The notes under the pieces are model-generated. The model saw only the letters and a program-made list of their open reading frames with translations. It had not been told where the DNA came from and did no database searches. A stretch of DNA of 64,000 nucleotides, taken from DUPU01 sp050952465. GTDB taxonomy: Bacteria; Bacillota; Dehalobacteriia; Dehalobacteriales; Dehalobacteriaceae. The stretch's first letter is position 1. Each line of letters opens with the position of its first letter. The position numbers and the translations under genes are program-made. The stretch spans positions 248,001 to 312,000 of the forward strand of contig JBMNKZ010000007.1 in assembly GCA_050952465.1 (NCBI GenBank), read 5' to 3'. Of the stretch, positions 16,800-24,717 are shown in pieces.

Positions 16800-16829
16800 T
16801 TGACATTAAACCTTGCCCAATGATTTAAT
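16800..16829 (+). promoter_or_regulatory. probable promoter of eutH
   Basis: TTGACA at 16800-16805 and TTTAAT at 16824-16829 with an 18-base spacer, about 50 bases before the eutH start. Confidence 0.45.
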
Positions 16830-16878
16830 ACAAGTGAGTTGTGTAATTTGTCCATTATATATAGAAGGAGGAGAGCTG

Positions 16879-18081
16879 ATGGAGGTTCTGGGTAAGGGTG
16901 TGCTTTATGTAATTATGGCCTGCTGCGCTGTTGGTGCCATCGCTGCCATCGTCAAGGAGGATTCTGGCCTAGCCCAATCCTTTCATGACGGGCTGCAAGC
17001 ATTGGCTGCGTTGTTTTTACCTATCGTTGGGCTGATGGTCTCAGTACCATATCTGGTCATCGGCACGGAAAATATTTTTGGAAATCTTTTTCGCTCTGTC
17101 GGCGCAGACCCGGCAATAGCCGCAGCCATGCTCATTCCCTCAGACTGCGGTGGTTACGCCCTGTTTCTGGCGCTGGCGAAGAGCCCCGAAGTAGTCGTGA
17201 TCGCGCTAACTGTTGCGATTATGACGGCTTCCACCGTATCGATAAATATTCCGGTGGGATTGAAGATTCTAAAAAAGGAAGATCATCCCTATCTGGCCCT
17301 AGGTGCTATGTGTGGTTTTCTGGCCATTCCTTTCGGGGTGTTCATTACCTGTGTCATTCTGATCATCACCAAGCCCACCATCCGCACCTCCTTCACGACG
17401 ACGGGAGCGGGGGATTATATATTGCAGTTGAATATAAGTACTGTGCTGATTAACATTTTACCCATTTTGGTTTTTTGTGTGATATTAGCCTTACTCCTGA
17501 AAAATTTCCCGCAGGTAATGATTAAAGGGTTCATGATTTTCGGCAAGGTTCTTCTTTCGGCCTTGATCCTGATCGTAGCAGCATCCATCATTGAATATTA
17601 TACCGGATTATTTACTCTGATCTTTGGCGGGTGGGGTTTCGATCCGGTGATGGCTGATAAAATCGAGTCCTTCCGGGCCATCGAGCTTCTCGGCTCCATC
17701 GCAATGATGCTCACGGGGGCTTTTCCCATGGTCTATTTATTTCGGAAATTTTTCGGAAAATATCTCGCCAAGGCTGGACGTCTAATGGGTCTGGATGAGG
17801 TGGGTAGTGCTGGAATACTGGCAGCTATGGCCAACGGCATCGCACTTTTAAATATGGTCAAAGAGATGAAGCCCCCAAACAAGGTGTTGTGTATTGCCTT
17901 CATGGTCTGCGGGGGCTATAGCCTTGGCGACTGGATTGCCTTCAACGTCAACTTTCAGCCGAATTTGGTGGTACCGATCTTTATCGGTCAATTATCTGGC
18001 GGCATCATCGGCATTCTTTTTGCGAAATTAATCGCCCTTCCCCATGTCAAAACGATCATTAATAATAAATTAACGGAATAG
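16879..18081 (+). CDS. eutH: ethanolamine transporter EutH family protein
   Basis: A 400-residue protein with start at 16879 (MEVLGKGVLYVIMACCAVGA) after AGAAGGAGGAG; the frame is open to 16813 but without a ribosome site. About 10-11 membrane segments. EutH signatures include AIVKEDSGLAQSFHDGLQAL, PSDCGGYALFLALAKS and GGYSLGDWIAFNVNF. EutH lets ethanolamine cross the membrane for the eut lyase pathway. No other eut gene is visible, so it is an orphan here. Base composition appears richer in GC than the flanking genes and an insertion sequence lies just downstream, both compatible with horizontal acquisition. Confidence 0.9.
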   Translation: MEVLGKGVLYVIMACCAVGAIAAIVKEDSGLAQSFHDGLQALAALFLPIVGLMVSVPYLVIGTENIFGNLFRSVGADPAIAAAMLIPSDCGGYALFLALAKSPEVVVIALTVAIMTASTVSINIPVGLKILKKEDHPYLALGAMCGFLAIPFGVFITCVILIITKPTIRTSFTTTGAGDYILQLNISTVLINILPILVFCVILALLLKNFPQVMIKGFMIFGKVLLSALILIVAASIIEYYTGLFTLIFGGWGFDPVMADKIESFRAIELLGSIAMMLTGAFPMVYLFRKFFGKYLAKAGRLMGLDEVGSAGILAAMANGIALLNMVKEMKPPNKVLCIAFMVCGGYSLGDWIAFNVNFQPNLVVPIFIGQLSGGIIGILFAKLIALPHVKTIINNKLTE

Positions 18082-18169
18082 AGATCTTATCTAATAATGT
18101 CGAATAAGAGGATTTTGCAATCATTTATCAAACTATGACAATAAATTAATATTTATTTTATTTAATTAT

Positions 18170-20073
18170 GATTCCACTGCAAAAACAGGTTGTTTAACCC
18201 CTATGGGGGTTTTCAATAGTAAAAATTGTCTTGAGCAGATAGCTCAAAAAGTTCTTTTTCAACTGAAGATCGCTAATTTAGACCTCCATTACTATGGTTT
18301 TGTGTTCGTTAACCTAAATTTGGGCATAATATCCCTGCTTTTGGCCTTTTCGGCTTCCTTAGCTTGCCCAGAGCCATCCGGGAAAACTGCTTAATATTTC
18401 GGGCTATAATTTTGTAAGCAGTGACCAAGTAAGTTTTTAGCACGCCACGTGTGTAAAGGTTATTCAGATCTTCCCCTCTTTTTAGAGCGGAGTTGGTTGC
18501 TTCGATTCCAGCACGATAACTGGTGTTTTCACGTCTGACCGCAATATTGTGTATTTGATCTCTAACCCGGTCAGCCTGGATGGTTTTTAAACTAACCCGT
18601 AATATCCGGTCTTTCTTCTGGGTCTTTACTGGACATATATCAAAATTCGGGCATCCTTGGCAATCCTCGTGTTTGAAGTGGCAACTGCTAGTCTTGGAAC
18701 CGGGATTGAAATCGCTTCTAAATGGGATCTTGCCCTGGGGACAACTGATTATTTTCATATCATCATCAAACTTAAAACTGGTTGTGGAAAGTTTATCTGA
18801 TGGAGCCTTACGTCCGGTCATATCTGTATAGTGTAGGTTAACCTCTAGCTCATCTGCCATTTCTATGACCTCTTGGCCGTAGTAACCTCCATCTAAGTAG
18901 ATGTCCTTTACATCCGTCCTTTGTTTGATGATGGGTATGCGCTCCTTAGCCATCTCTACATCGCTGATGTTATTGGGTTGTACTGAAAAGTCGGTAATCA
19001 CCTGAATCGGGTTTTCTTTGCTACTGGTTTCGCTCACGTTTAAAACGTAGCCGCTATGGTTCTTACCCGCTTTGTTACGGAAGGTAGCGTCACTATCATA
19101 AGCTGATTGCAGGGAACCGCTTTCAATTTCACTACTGGGCTTGGCGAGCCATATTCCCTTAGATTCATCGAAGGCAGCCTGTTCGCCTAGAAAACGCTTA
19201 AGCAGAACCATTTCTCGTTTTGAAGCAAGGTTACGATCCTTATTTGCCAAGTTATCTACCTCTTGCATGAGGTTAAGGACTTTCTGGAACCTGCTTTCCA
19301 GTTCCTGATTTCTAGTTCTGTATAGTAAATCAGTTCTGAAGCTATCTCTTAACACTTGTTTGAGATTATCGGAAAGCATGTTAGAAGCAATGCCTCTTAC
19401 CGCTTGAACCAATACATCCAGGGCTAACGAGAGTCTACCGGCTTTCTTGATATTGGGAGAAATCAAGGTAGAATCCATACGCTGGTCATCGGTTTTTATC
19501 CCGGCTTGTTCGATAAAATTCTTGGTTAGGATTTCAAACTGTTGGAAAATCACTTCATCTTGCTCGGGATACTCTAATATGTGCCTATAAACTCTTTCTC
19601 TGAATTCGTAAAGGGTACGTTCAGCCAGGTAAACCTCACCCAGGTTTCTTATACCTAGGGCATAATTGACCTGGAAGTTAAAGTAGAACTGCTCGATTAA
19701 TTCTTGATCAGTATAACCAAACATGTTTTTGATAATCTCTAATGACATCAGTATATTAACTGGAACATTGGGTCTGCCGGTATCAAGACAATACATGGGG
19801 GCAAACAGATCTTCGTTGATTTTACAAAAAACATGTTCATAGAAAACTGGTGCCCAGGTTTTGTTTAGTAGTTTGGCTACACTTGGTCTCATGGACTGGT
19901 AATGGCTAAAAAGTTCATCTTGATAGTGACTATCGTTTTTACGGAACATACTGCAAAACCACCCTAAAGTTAGTTTATCTTTTATTTGCTTTAAATATCT
20001 AACTATTACTTCGATATTCACAGTGGTTTATCCTGCTGTTTTACAATATTTTTGGGGTTTTTGCAGTGGAATC
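18170..20073 (-). mobile_element. complete IS1182-type insertion sequence
   Basis: A 1904-base element with perfect 17-base terminal inverted repeats, GATTCCACTGCAAAAAC at 18170-18186 and its complement at 20057-20073. Flanking AATTAT at 18164-18169 and 20074-20079 forms a 6-base direct repeat, a plausible target duplication. It carries a single full-length transposase. It landed between eutH and the PAS protein gene and now touches the latter's upstream region. Confidence 0.9.
18309..20021 (-). CDS. IS1182 family transposase
   Basis: A 570-residue DDE transposase. The N-terminal DUF772-type domain is visible as NVPVNILMSLEIIKNMFGYT and YALGIRNLGEVYLAERTLYE, the catalytic D is in DQRMDSTLISPN, the second in YLDGGYYGQE, and the last E is in the RAGIEATNSALKRG segment. 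A four-cysteine knuckle (HFKHEDCQGCPNFDICPVK) sits before the final domain, as is usual for this family. No frameshift or internal stop, so the element may be active. Confidence 0.93.
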   Translation of the reverse strand: MNIEVIVRYLKQIKDKLTLGWFCSMFRKNDSHYQDELFSHYQSMRPSVAKLLNKTWAPVFYEHVFCKINEDLFAPMYCLDTGRPNVPVNILMSLEIIKNMFGYTDQELIEQFYFNFQVNYALGIRNLGEVYLAERTLYEFRERVYRHILEYPEQDEVIFQQFEILTKNFIEQAGIKTDDQRMDSTLISPNIKKAGRLSLALDVLVQAVRGIASNMLSDNLKQVLRDSFRTDLLYRTRNQELESRFQKVLNLMQEVDNLANKDRNLASKREMVLLKRFLGEQAAFDESKGIWLAKPSSEIESGSLQSAYDSDATFRNKAGKNHSGYVLNVSETSSKENPIQVITDFSVQPNNISDVEMAKERIPIIKQRTDVKDIYLDGGYYGQEVIEMADELEVNLHYTDMTGRKAPSDKLSTTSFKFDDDMKIISCPQGKIPFRSDFNPGSKTSSCHFKHEDCQGCPNFDICPVKTQKKDRILRVSLKTIQADRVRDQIHNIAVRRENTSYRAGIEATNSALKRGEDLNNLYTRGVLKTYLVTAYKIIARNIKQFSRMALGKLRKPKRPKAGILCPNLG

Positions 20074-20101
20074 AATTATTTTTAATGAAATGAGGTGTCG
20101 C

Positions 20102-20695
20102 TTGTTTACGCTTATTGACGATTATAAGTTCTTTTCAATATTATTTGAAGCTATTCCGGCAGTCACACTAATAGTTAACTCTTTGGGCAGAGTGCGAGCT
20201 ATTAATTCAGTTACTATAGAAAAATTCAATGTATCAAAAAAAGAAGCTTACCTTATGAAAAGCGGCAAAGTATTTAACTGTATTAACACTAAAGAAGACC
20301 CAGAGGCATGTGGTACAAAAAAAACCTGTGAAGAGTGTATTATAAGGAATACTGCCACCAGTGCCATTCAAGGTAATCATATTAAACGGGCAAAAGGAAA
20401 GTTAGTTGTGGAATTAGATAATGAATTGATGGAATTACATTTACTTGTAAGTGCCTCTCCCCTTAAGTATAATAATGAACAATTTGCCATAGTTATCTTA
20501 GAAGATATTTCAAATATCGTGGAACTTCAAGGTTTACTGCCTATTTGCTGCAACTGTAAAAAAATATATACCGAGGAAGGCTACTGGGAGCGGTTGGAAA
20601 AATATATTGAGCAGCATTCTGAGGCAGAATTTACACATGATATTTGCCCGCAATGTATACAGCAACTATATCCGGATATTAAAATAGATGATTGA
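20102..20695 (+). CDS. PAS-domain protein with C-terminal cysteine cluster
   Basis: The open frame reaches back to 20066, but its first codons lie inside the IS terminal repeat. The best native start is the TTG at 20102 after GAGGTG (LFTLIDDYKFFSILFEAIPA). Residues of about 10-140 are PAS-like, with an inserted CINTKEDPEACGTKKTCEEC segment holding four cysteines. The C-terminus (LPICCNCKKIYTEEGYWERL, then HSEAEFTHDICPQC) is a four-cysteine module often appended to PAS and response-regulator proteins. Cysteines suggest metal or redox sensing; no output domain is present. The IS insertion immediately upstream may have replaced its promoter. Confidence 0.7.
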   Translation: MFTLIDDYKFFSILFEAIPAVTLIVNSLGRVRAINSVTIEKFNVSKKEAYLMKSGKVFNCINTKEDPEACGTKKTCEECIIRNTATSAIQGNHIKRAKGKLVVELDNELMELHLLVSASPLKYNNEQFAIVILEDISNIVELQGLLPICCNCKKIYTEEGYWERLEKYIEQHSEAEFTHDICPQCIQQLYPDIKIDD

Positions 20696-20721
20696 CATCA
20701 TCACCTTAACAGTTAATATTT

Positions 20722-21621
20722 CTAATCAAAGGCTAAACCCAAATATCCTAAATCACCAGGAGTGATTTTCAGCCCAGTCCCTGGGGTTGTTCTAATCATG
20801 GCGAACGGTCGAGTGTTACCTTCCCATGACCCTCTTAAAAAGGCAGTTGTACGGAAGATATATTCCTCAGCAGGAAATCTTTTCGAAATTTCCTTGGCGG
20901 CAAACGTAAGCATGTGACCCGGGGCCAAGATTTCTTTGACCAATATTTTTTTTGGGCTTAGTCTCTCAATGGCAGCTAAACCCGGTGTCTTTTCCGTATC
21001 AATCCGCAAAATGTCCCCACCGGAGAACTGTGACAGCCTTTTCTGGTAGGAGACCTCTTCATCATGATAGGAAATATAAAGGCATCCGTTAAGGATTTGA
21101 TTCCTTATTAGATTATACTCTTGAGGAGTGACTGATTGGAGCACGCACCGGCCTGCATCAGCAAACAGCAAGCTTTCCAGCTTGTCCTTGGTTAGTAGAG
21201 TCTCCGTGAGATAAAAACCCTCCTGATATCCATGTTTTCGGTAAAAATCAAAAAGCCCCTGCTCCGCCGGAACAACAACAGCAAAAGCTTTATTTTTTTC
21301 TCTCAAAAACCGATGGGTATAGTTCATCAACCGTCCGGCAAACCCCTGGTTTTGATTTTCCGGATGTGTGGCAACGGCATAAAGCATAGACCCATGAAAA
21401 ACCTCTCTAGCAGGGGTAACTAATTTAACAGGCAGCATAGTCAACCTGGCAGCGACTTCCCCGTTATGGAGGAGCACCATAGTTTCATCCTCTTTATATT
21501 TATGGGCAAAGAAAAAATCAATGAATTCATCACTATCCCCAAAACAAAGTCTCCATATTTCTTTTTGCCGGGAAGCCTCATCTCTGGTCGCCAGCCTGAT
21601 TTCGTTTGCCTTTTCTGCCAT
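20722..21621 (-). CDS. GNAT family N-acetyltransferase
   Basis: A 299-residue protein with an Eis-like layout. The acetyl-CoA pyrophosphate loop is in ATHPENQNQGFAGRLMNYTH at about residue 85-105, followed by F-A-V-V-V-P-A and FYRKHGYQEGFY. The C-terminal half resembles the sterol-carrier-like extension of Eis-type acetyltransferases. Acceptor unknown. It shares strand and spacing with the DUF2156 and MBL genes upstream, probably one operon. Confidence 0.8.
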   Translation of the reverse strand: MAEKANEIRLATRDEASRQKEIWRLCFGDSDEFIDFFFAHKYKEDETMVLLHNGEVAARLTMLPVKLVTPAREVFHGSMLYAVATHPENQNQGFAGRLMNYTHRFLREKNKAFAVVVPAEQGLFDFYRKHGYQEGFYLTETLLTKDKLESLLFADAGRCVLQSVTPQEYNLIRNQILNGCLYISYHDEEVSYQKRLSQFSGGDILRIDTEKTPGLAAIERLSPKKILVKEILAPGHMLTFAAKEISKRFPAEEYIFRTTAFLRGSWEGNTRPFAMIRTTPGTGLKITPGDLGYLGLAFD

Positions 21622-21691
21622 AATATGCTCCCTTCAAATCCGGTAATAACGATAAATACAGGAAAACCCGAGAATTTCAAAGCCCTAGGAA

Positions 21692-22594
21692 CTAATTCCC
21701 AATATATTTAGCCAGGTATTTTTCTTCCATTCTCACCGGGTAGTAGGACAGCTTGGCTTTCCTTAGGCCTTCATAGCCCATGTCCTCTTCCCGGTTTACG
21801 TAAATCATCTCAGGATGTTTTTGTTGAATTAGAGCAGCAAATTCCCGATTGATCATTTGGTAAGCACCTTGAATTTCCCCAAAAGCCTTTTCAATATGTA
21901 TGTTATAGGTATCTAAATTCAGTTTGCTCCCCATGGTAAAGGCAATTACTCTTTCGTCCAACCTCAGAAGACCGCCTTCTAAACCTAGTTCCTTGAAATA
22001 ATAAAAGCATCGGTGTACCGCACAAAATTCTCTGGCCAGCTGTGGGTCATCCTTACAATAGATCTTGCACCACTCAACATTCATTTCCCAGCACTCAGAT
22101 AAATTTTCCTCTGAAATCTCTTCAAAACTCCAGTTAGCATGCTCTTTAAACCTGTTAATATGGTTCCGCTTGGCATGAAGTTTTTTTCCAGATAAGCTTA
22201 CCAGCTTTTCTAAAAGATAAACATAATCAAAACTGTCTCGGGAGTCTTTGAATTCGAAGCTTTCCGGGAACAAACCATTGATTTCGTCAATATTTTTGGG
22301 TGCCAGTCCAAACATAATAAACTCCTGCCCCGCTTCAAAGGCATCCTGCTTCAGGGCATTTATAACCGGTTTCAAATCACCTTGTCCAATGGGATAGTAA
22401 TAATAGGGGGATTTATTTGTTTGTTCTCCCTTAACCACAATATAATCATCTAACTTTGCTATGCGGTAATTGAAAACTTTCGCCCAGGCCAAAAGGTTAA
22501 CAAAATTTTGATGACAACCCCAGATATCGGCTTTAGCAAACAAGGGAATGACCCACTGCTGATCTTCAATCTCAATTGGTTTAAAATTTATCAT
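21692..22594 (-). CDS. DUF2156 (phosphatidylglycerol lysyltransferase C-terminal-like) protein
   Basis: A 300-residue soluble protein consisting of the twin-GNAT domain found at the C-terminus of MprF/LPG synthases, without the membrane flippase part. Typical segments are KLHAKRNHINRFKEHANWSF, then LRLDERVIAFTMGSKLNLDT and YVNREEDMGYEGLRKAKLSY. MprF-type domains transfer an aminoacyl group from tRNA to lipid; free-standing versions in Firmicutes are uncharacterised. The gene overlaps the upstream MBL gene by 4 bases (ATGA), so the pair is co-translated. Confidence 0.8.
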   Translation of the reverse strand: MINFKPIEIEDQQWVIPLFAKADIWGCHQNFVNLLAWAKVFNYRIAKLDDYIVVKGEQTNKSPYYYYPIGQGDLKPVINALKQDAFEAGQEFIMFGLAPKNIDEINGLFPESFEFKDSRDSFDYVYLLEKLVSLSGKKLHAKRNHINRFKEHANWSFEEISEENLSECWEMNVEWCKIYCKDDPQLAREFCAVHRCFYYFKELGLEGGLLRLDERVIAFTMGSKLNLDTYNIHIEKAFGEIQGAYQMINREFAALIQQKHPEMIYVNREEDMGYEGLRKAKLSYYPVRMEEKYLAKYIGN

Positions 22595-23280
22595 AATAAA
22601 ATAATCTCCTCGCCACGCTTACTTAACACCATTATTTTTGTATGATTTTCCTTCATTTTGGCGGCATATTGGCCGGGAACTTCCGTATCTTCACCAAAAT
22701 GCATGGGAATTAAAATTCGGGGGACAATCTCCTGAATGAAATAATCCGCACCTAAGGAAAAGTTATGTTCCAACCGTGGATCCACCGGAAAAAAAGCTAC
22801 ATCTATAGCTTGTCCTTTAATCTTGGAAATTTCATATTTATAGTCTTTCTCCGCTCGCTTAATTTCTTCCGGTGAATCGTCCCACCAATACCACCAATTT
22901 AAATCCCCTGCATGAAATAAGGTAACTTCAGCCCACCGAACCAGAAAAGATACTCCCAAATCCGTCGAACCATAGGCCTTTATCTTTACTCCTTCCACCT
23001 GTATTTCTTCATCAGGAGCTATGGAGTAAATGTTTGATTTCCTCTCAGGAACGGGGATATCATCACTTAGGATGTATTTAATATCTTGGTTTACCTTCTG
23101 CCAATCAAAAATTACTGGATTGAAGTGGTCATGATGGCTATGGGAAGAAAATACGAAAGTCTTTTTGCCCCCTGAATTAATTTCCCCTTCCATATAATCA
23201 AATATAAACAAACGGTCTTTTATTTCCACAGAAAACCCGCTGTGAAAAAGATATTGAATTTTAATCCTTTGATCAATCAT
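22591..23280 (-). CDS. MBL-fold metallo-hydrolase
   Basis: A 229-residue metallo-beta-lactamase-fold protein. The zinc motif H-x-H-x-D-H is visible in FSSHSHHDHFNP near residue 50, with further ligands in FHAGDLNWWYW and PMHFGEDTEV. This small class is related to UlaG/YtnP-like hydrolases. First gene of a left-strand operon with DUF2156 and GNAT. Substrate unknown. Confidence 0.85.
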   Translation of the reverse strand: MIDQRIKIQYLFHSGFSVEIKDRLFIFDYMEGEINSGGKKTFVFSSHSHHDHFNPVIFDWQKVNQDIKYILSDDIPVPERKSNIYSIAPDEEIQVEGVKIKAYGSTDLGVSFLVRWAEVTLFHAGDLNWWYWWDDSPEEIKRAEKDYKYEISKIKGQAIDVAFFPVDPRLEHNFSLGADYFIQEIVPRILIPMHFGEDTEVPGQYAAKMKENHTKIMVLSKRGEEIILL

Positions 23281-23362
23281 TTCATCGCCCCTGATCCATA
23301 TTCTATCATCTTTTTGGCGATTATAGTATAATAGCTAATAATATCTGAGGAAGGTGTTTCAT

Positions 23363-23731
23363 ATGAAGTTTAAATTTGCTCACAACAATATTAATGTACT
23401 CAATCTGGAAAAAAGCATTCGCTTTTATGAAGAGGCCTTAGGGCTTAAAGAGGTTAAAAGACATGTGAATGAAAACGGCGATTTCATCCTGGTTTATTTA
23501 GGTGACGGATCTACTCCCCATTTATTAGAGCTAACCTGGCTGAGAGACAGAAAGGAACCTTATGACTTAGGTGACAATGAATCACACATTGCTTTTACAG
23601 TGGATGATTTTGAAGCTGCCCATAAACACCATCAGGAAATGGGTTGTATTTGTTACGAAAATGAGGAAATGGGCATTTATTTTATCAATGATCCGGATGA
23701 TTACTGGCTAGAAATACTCCCGGCACAATAA
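23363..23731 (+). CDS. VOC family protein, glyoxalase I-like
   Basis: A 122-residue protein starting at the second in-frame ATG (MKFKFAHNNINVLNLEKSIR) after GAGGAAGGTG. The four metal ligand positions of glyoxalase I are filled: H in AHNNINV, E in LLELTWL, H in ESHIAFTVDDF and E in DYWLEILPA. The family isomerises the methylglyoxal-glutathione hemithioacetal or binds related ligands; clostridia often lack glutathione, so the thiol partner may differ. It has its own transcript, ending in a shared terminator. Confidence 0.85.
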   Translation: MKFKFAHNNINVLNLEKSIRFYEEALGLKEVKRHVNENGDFILVYLGDGSTPHLLELTWLRDRKEPYDLGDNESHIAFTVDDFEAAHKHHQEMGCICYENEEMGIYFINDPDDYWLEILPAQ

Positions 23732-23752
23732 AATTTTTATACACTTCCTCCT

Positions 23753-23790
23753 AAAAAGGCCGGGGGCACAAATAAGCTCCCAGCCTTTTT
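23753..23790. terminator. bidirectional terminator between the VOC gene and grdA
   Basis: AAAAAGGCCGGGGGC pairs with GCTCCCAGCCTTTTT; T-runs flank the stem on both strands, serving the convergent VOC gene and grdA. Confidence 0.85.
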
Positions 23791-23794
23791 GATA

Positions 23795-24238
23795 CTACCC
23801 ACGGTAAGTCTTTACCTCGTTAACAATATCGTCTACTTCCAGCACCATTTCCATCATGCTAATTTGCTCTTCGTAAACGGCAGGGTCTATTTCGTCCTTC
23901 AATTCAAAAATATGGTAAGCTTTGAGTCCCAACGAGACTCCAGATAACGGGCCTGCAAAGGTAGGATCTCCGGTAGATACGGTTTCAGCGGCTAGGCCGG
24001 ATGCTTCCGCTTCCGCGCCGCCTAAAACTACAATTAAGTCCTCTTTACCGTATTTTTCGGCTAACTCCTTGATCCTTGCCTGATTTTCCAGGTCCATTGC
24101 TCCGGCCGCGGTTCAGACAAAGCATTCTGTGGTAGAGAATACCACTTCAGCCCCGGCTGATTTGACGCATTGTTCAATGGCCGGCCCCGGAATTCCGTCC
24201 CGGTCGCCAAGAATGGCCACTTTTTTGCCTTTTAGCAT
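23795..24238 (-). CDS. grdA: glycine/sarcosine/betaine reductase complex selenoprotein A (selenocysteine at UGA codon 42)
   Basis: The reading frame is continuous from ATG 24238 (MLKGKKVAILGDRDGIPGPA) to 23795 apart from one TGA at 24113-24115. The context ECFV-TGA-TAAGAMDLENQ is exactly the selenocysteine site of GrdA, so codon 42 is Sec and the protein has 147 residues; conventional calling sees only the last 100. C39 is the Cys partner of the C-x-x-Sec pair. GrdA receives the carboxymethyl group from the substrate-specific GrdB-type protein as a selenoether and passes it to GrdC/D as acetyl phosphate. Ribosome site AAAGGAG lies 12 bases upstream; an in-frame ATG 14 codons earlier is less likely. 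It follows trxB and trxA, which re-reduce the complex. grdB, C, D and E are absent from the window. Confidence 0.96.
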
Positions 24239-24348
24239 CCCCTTGATTTCTCCTTTCTGTTGATTGTTTTTGGGTTTCATATCATACAACCCCTATATAA
24301 GTGGACCCATTTATATCATAATGGCGGTGATACAACCCGCGTTCTAAA

Positions 24349-24663
24349 TTATGCTAACTCATTTAATTTAGCCTCCACATCTTCAATACTAAAATCCTTA
24401 GTTAATTCCGCAATTTTTTCTCCGTTTTTATAAAAGGCGATAGTAGGTAAACCAAGAACTTTCTGACTAATGGCCAATCTTTTGTTGCCGGCGGTATTAA
24501 GGCTGCAAAACTTAGCTTTCCCGGCGTTCTTTTCCGCCAATTCATGAACACTGGGCATTAAAGACTTACAGGGTTCACATTTTTCACTCCAGAAGTCTAC
24601 CATCACCAAGCCGTCCGCTTTCAGCACTTCCTGTTCAAAGTTCTCCTTATTTAATTCAATCAT
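24349..24663 (-). CDS. trxA: thioredoxin of the glycine reductase type
   Basis: A 104-residue thioredoxin starting MIELNKENFEQEVL after GGAGGGAGGTG. The active site is WSEKCEPCK, i.e. C-E-P-C instead of the usual C-G-P-C, and the cis-proline loop is LGLPTIAFYKNGE. Atypical active-site motifs are characteristic of thioredoxins that serve glycine/sarcosine/betaine reductase. It lies between trxB and grdA on one transcript and should reduce the selenenyl-sulfide or disulfide formed on GrdA in each turnover. Confidence 0.93.
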   Translation of the reverse strand: MIELNKENFEQEVLKADGLVMVDFWSEKCEPCKSLMPSVHELAEKNAGKAKFCSLNTAGNKRLAISQKVLGLPTIAFYKNGEKIAELTKDFSIEDVEAKLNELA

Positions 24664-24717
24664 TTTGTCACCTCCCTCCATTATCTTAAATCTTCCTTTA
24701 TCCAGCTTCTTAATCTA

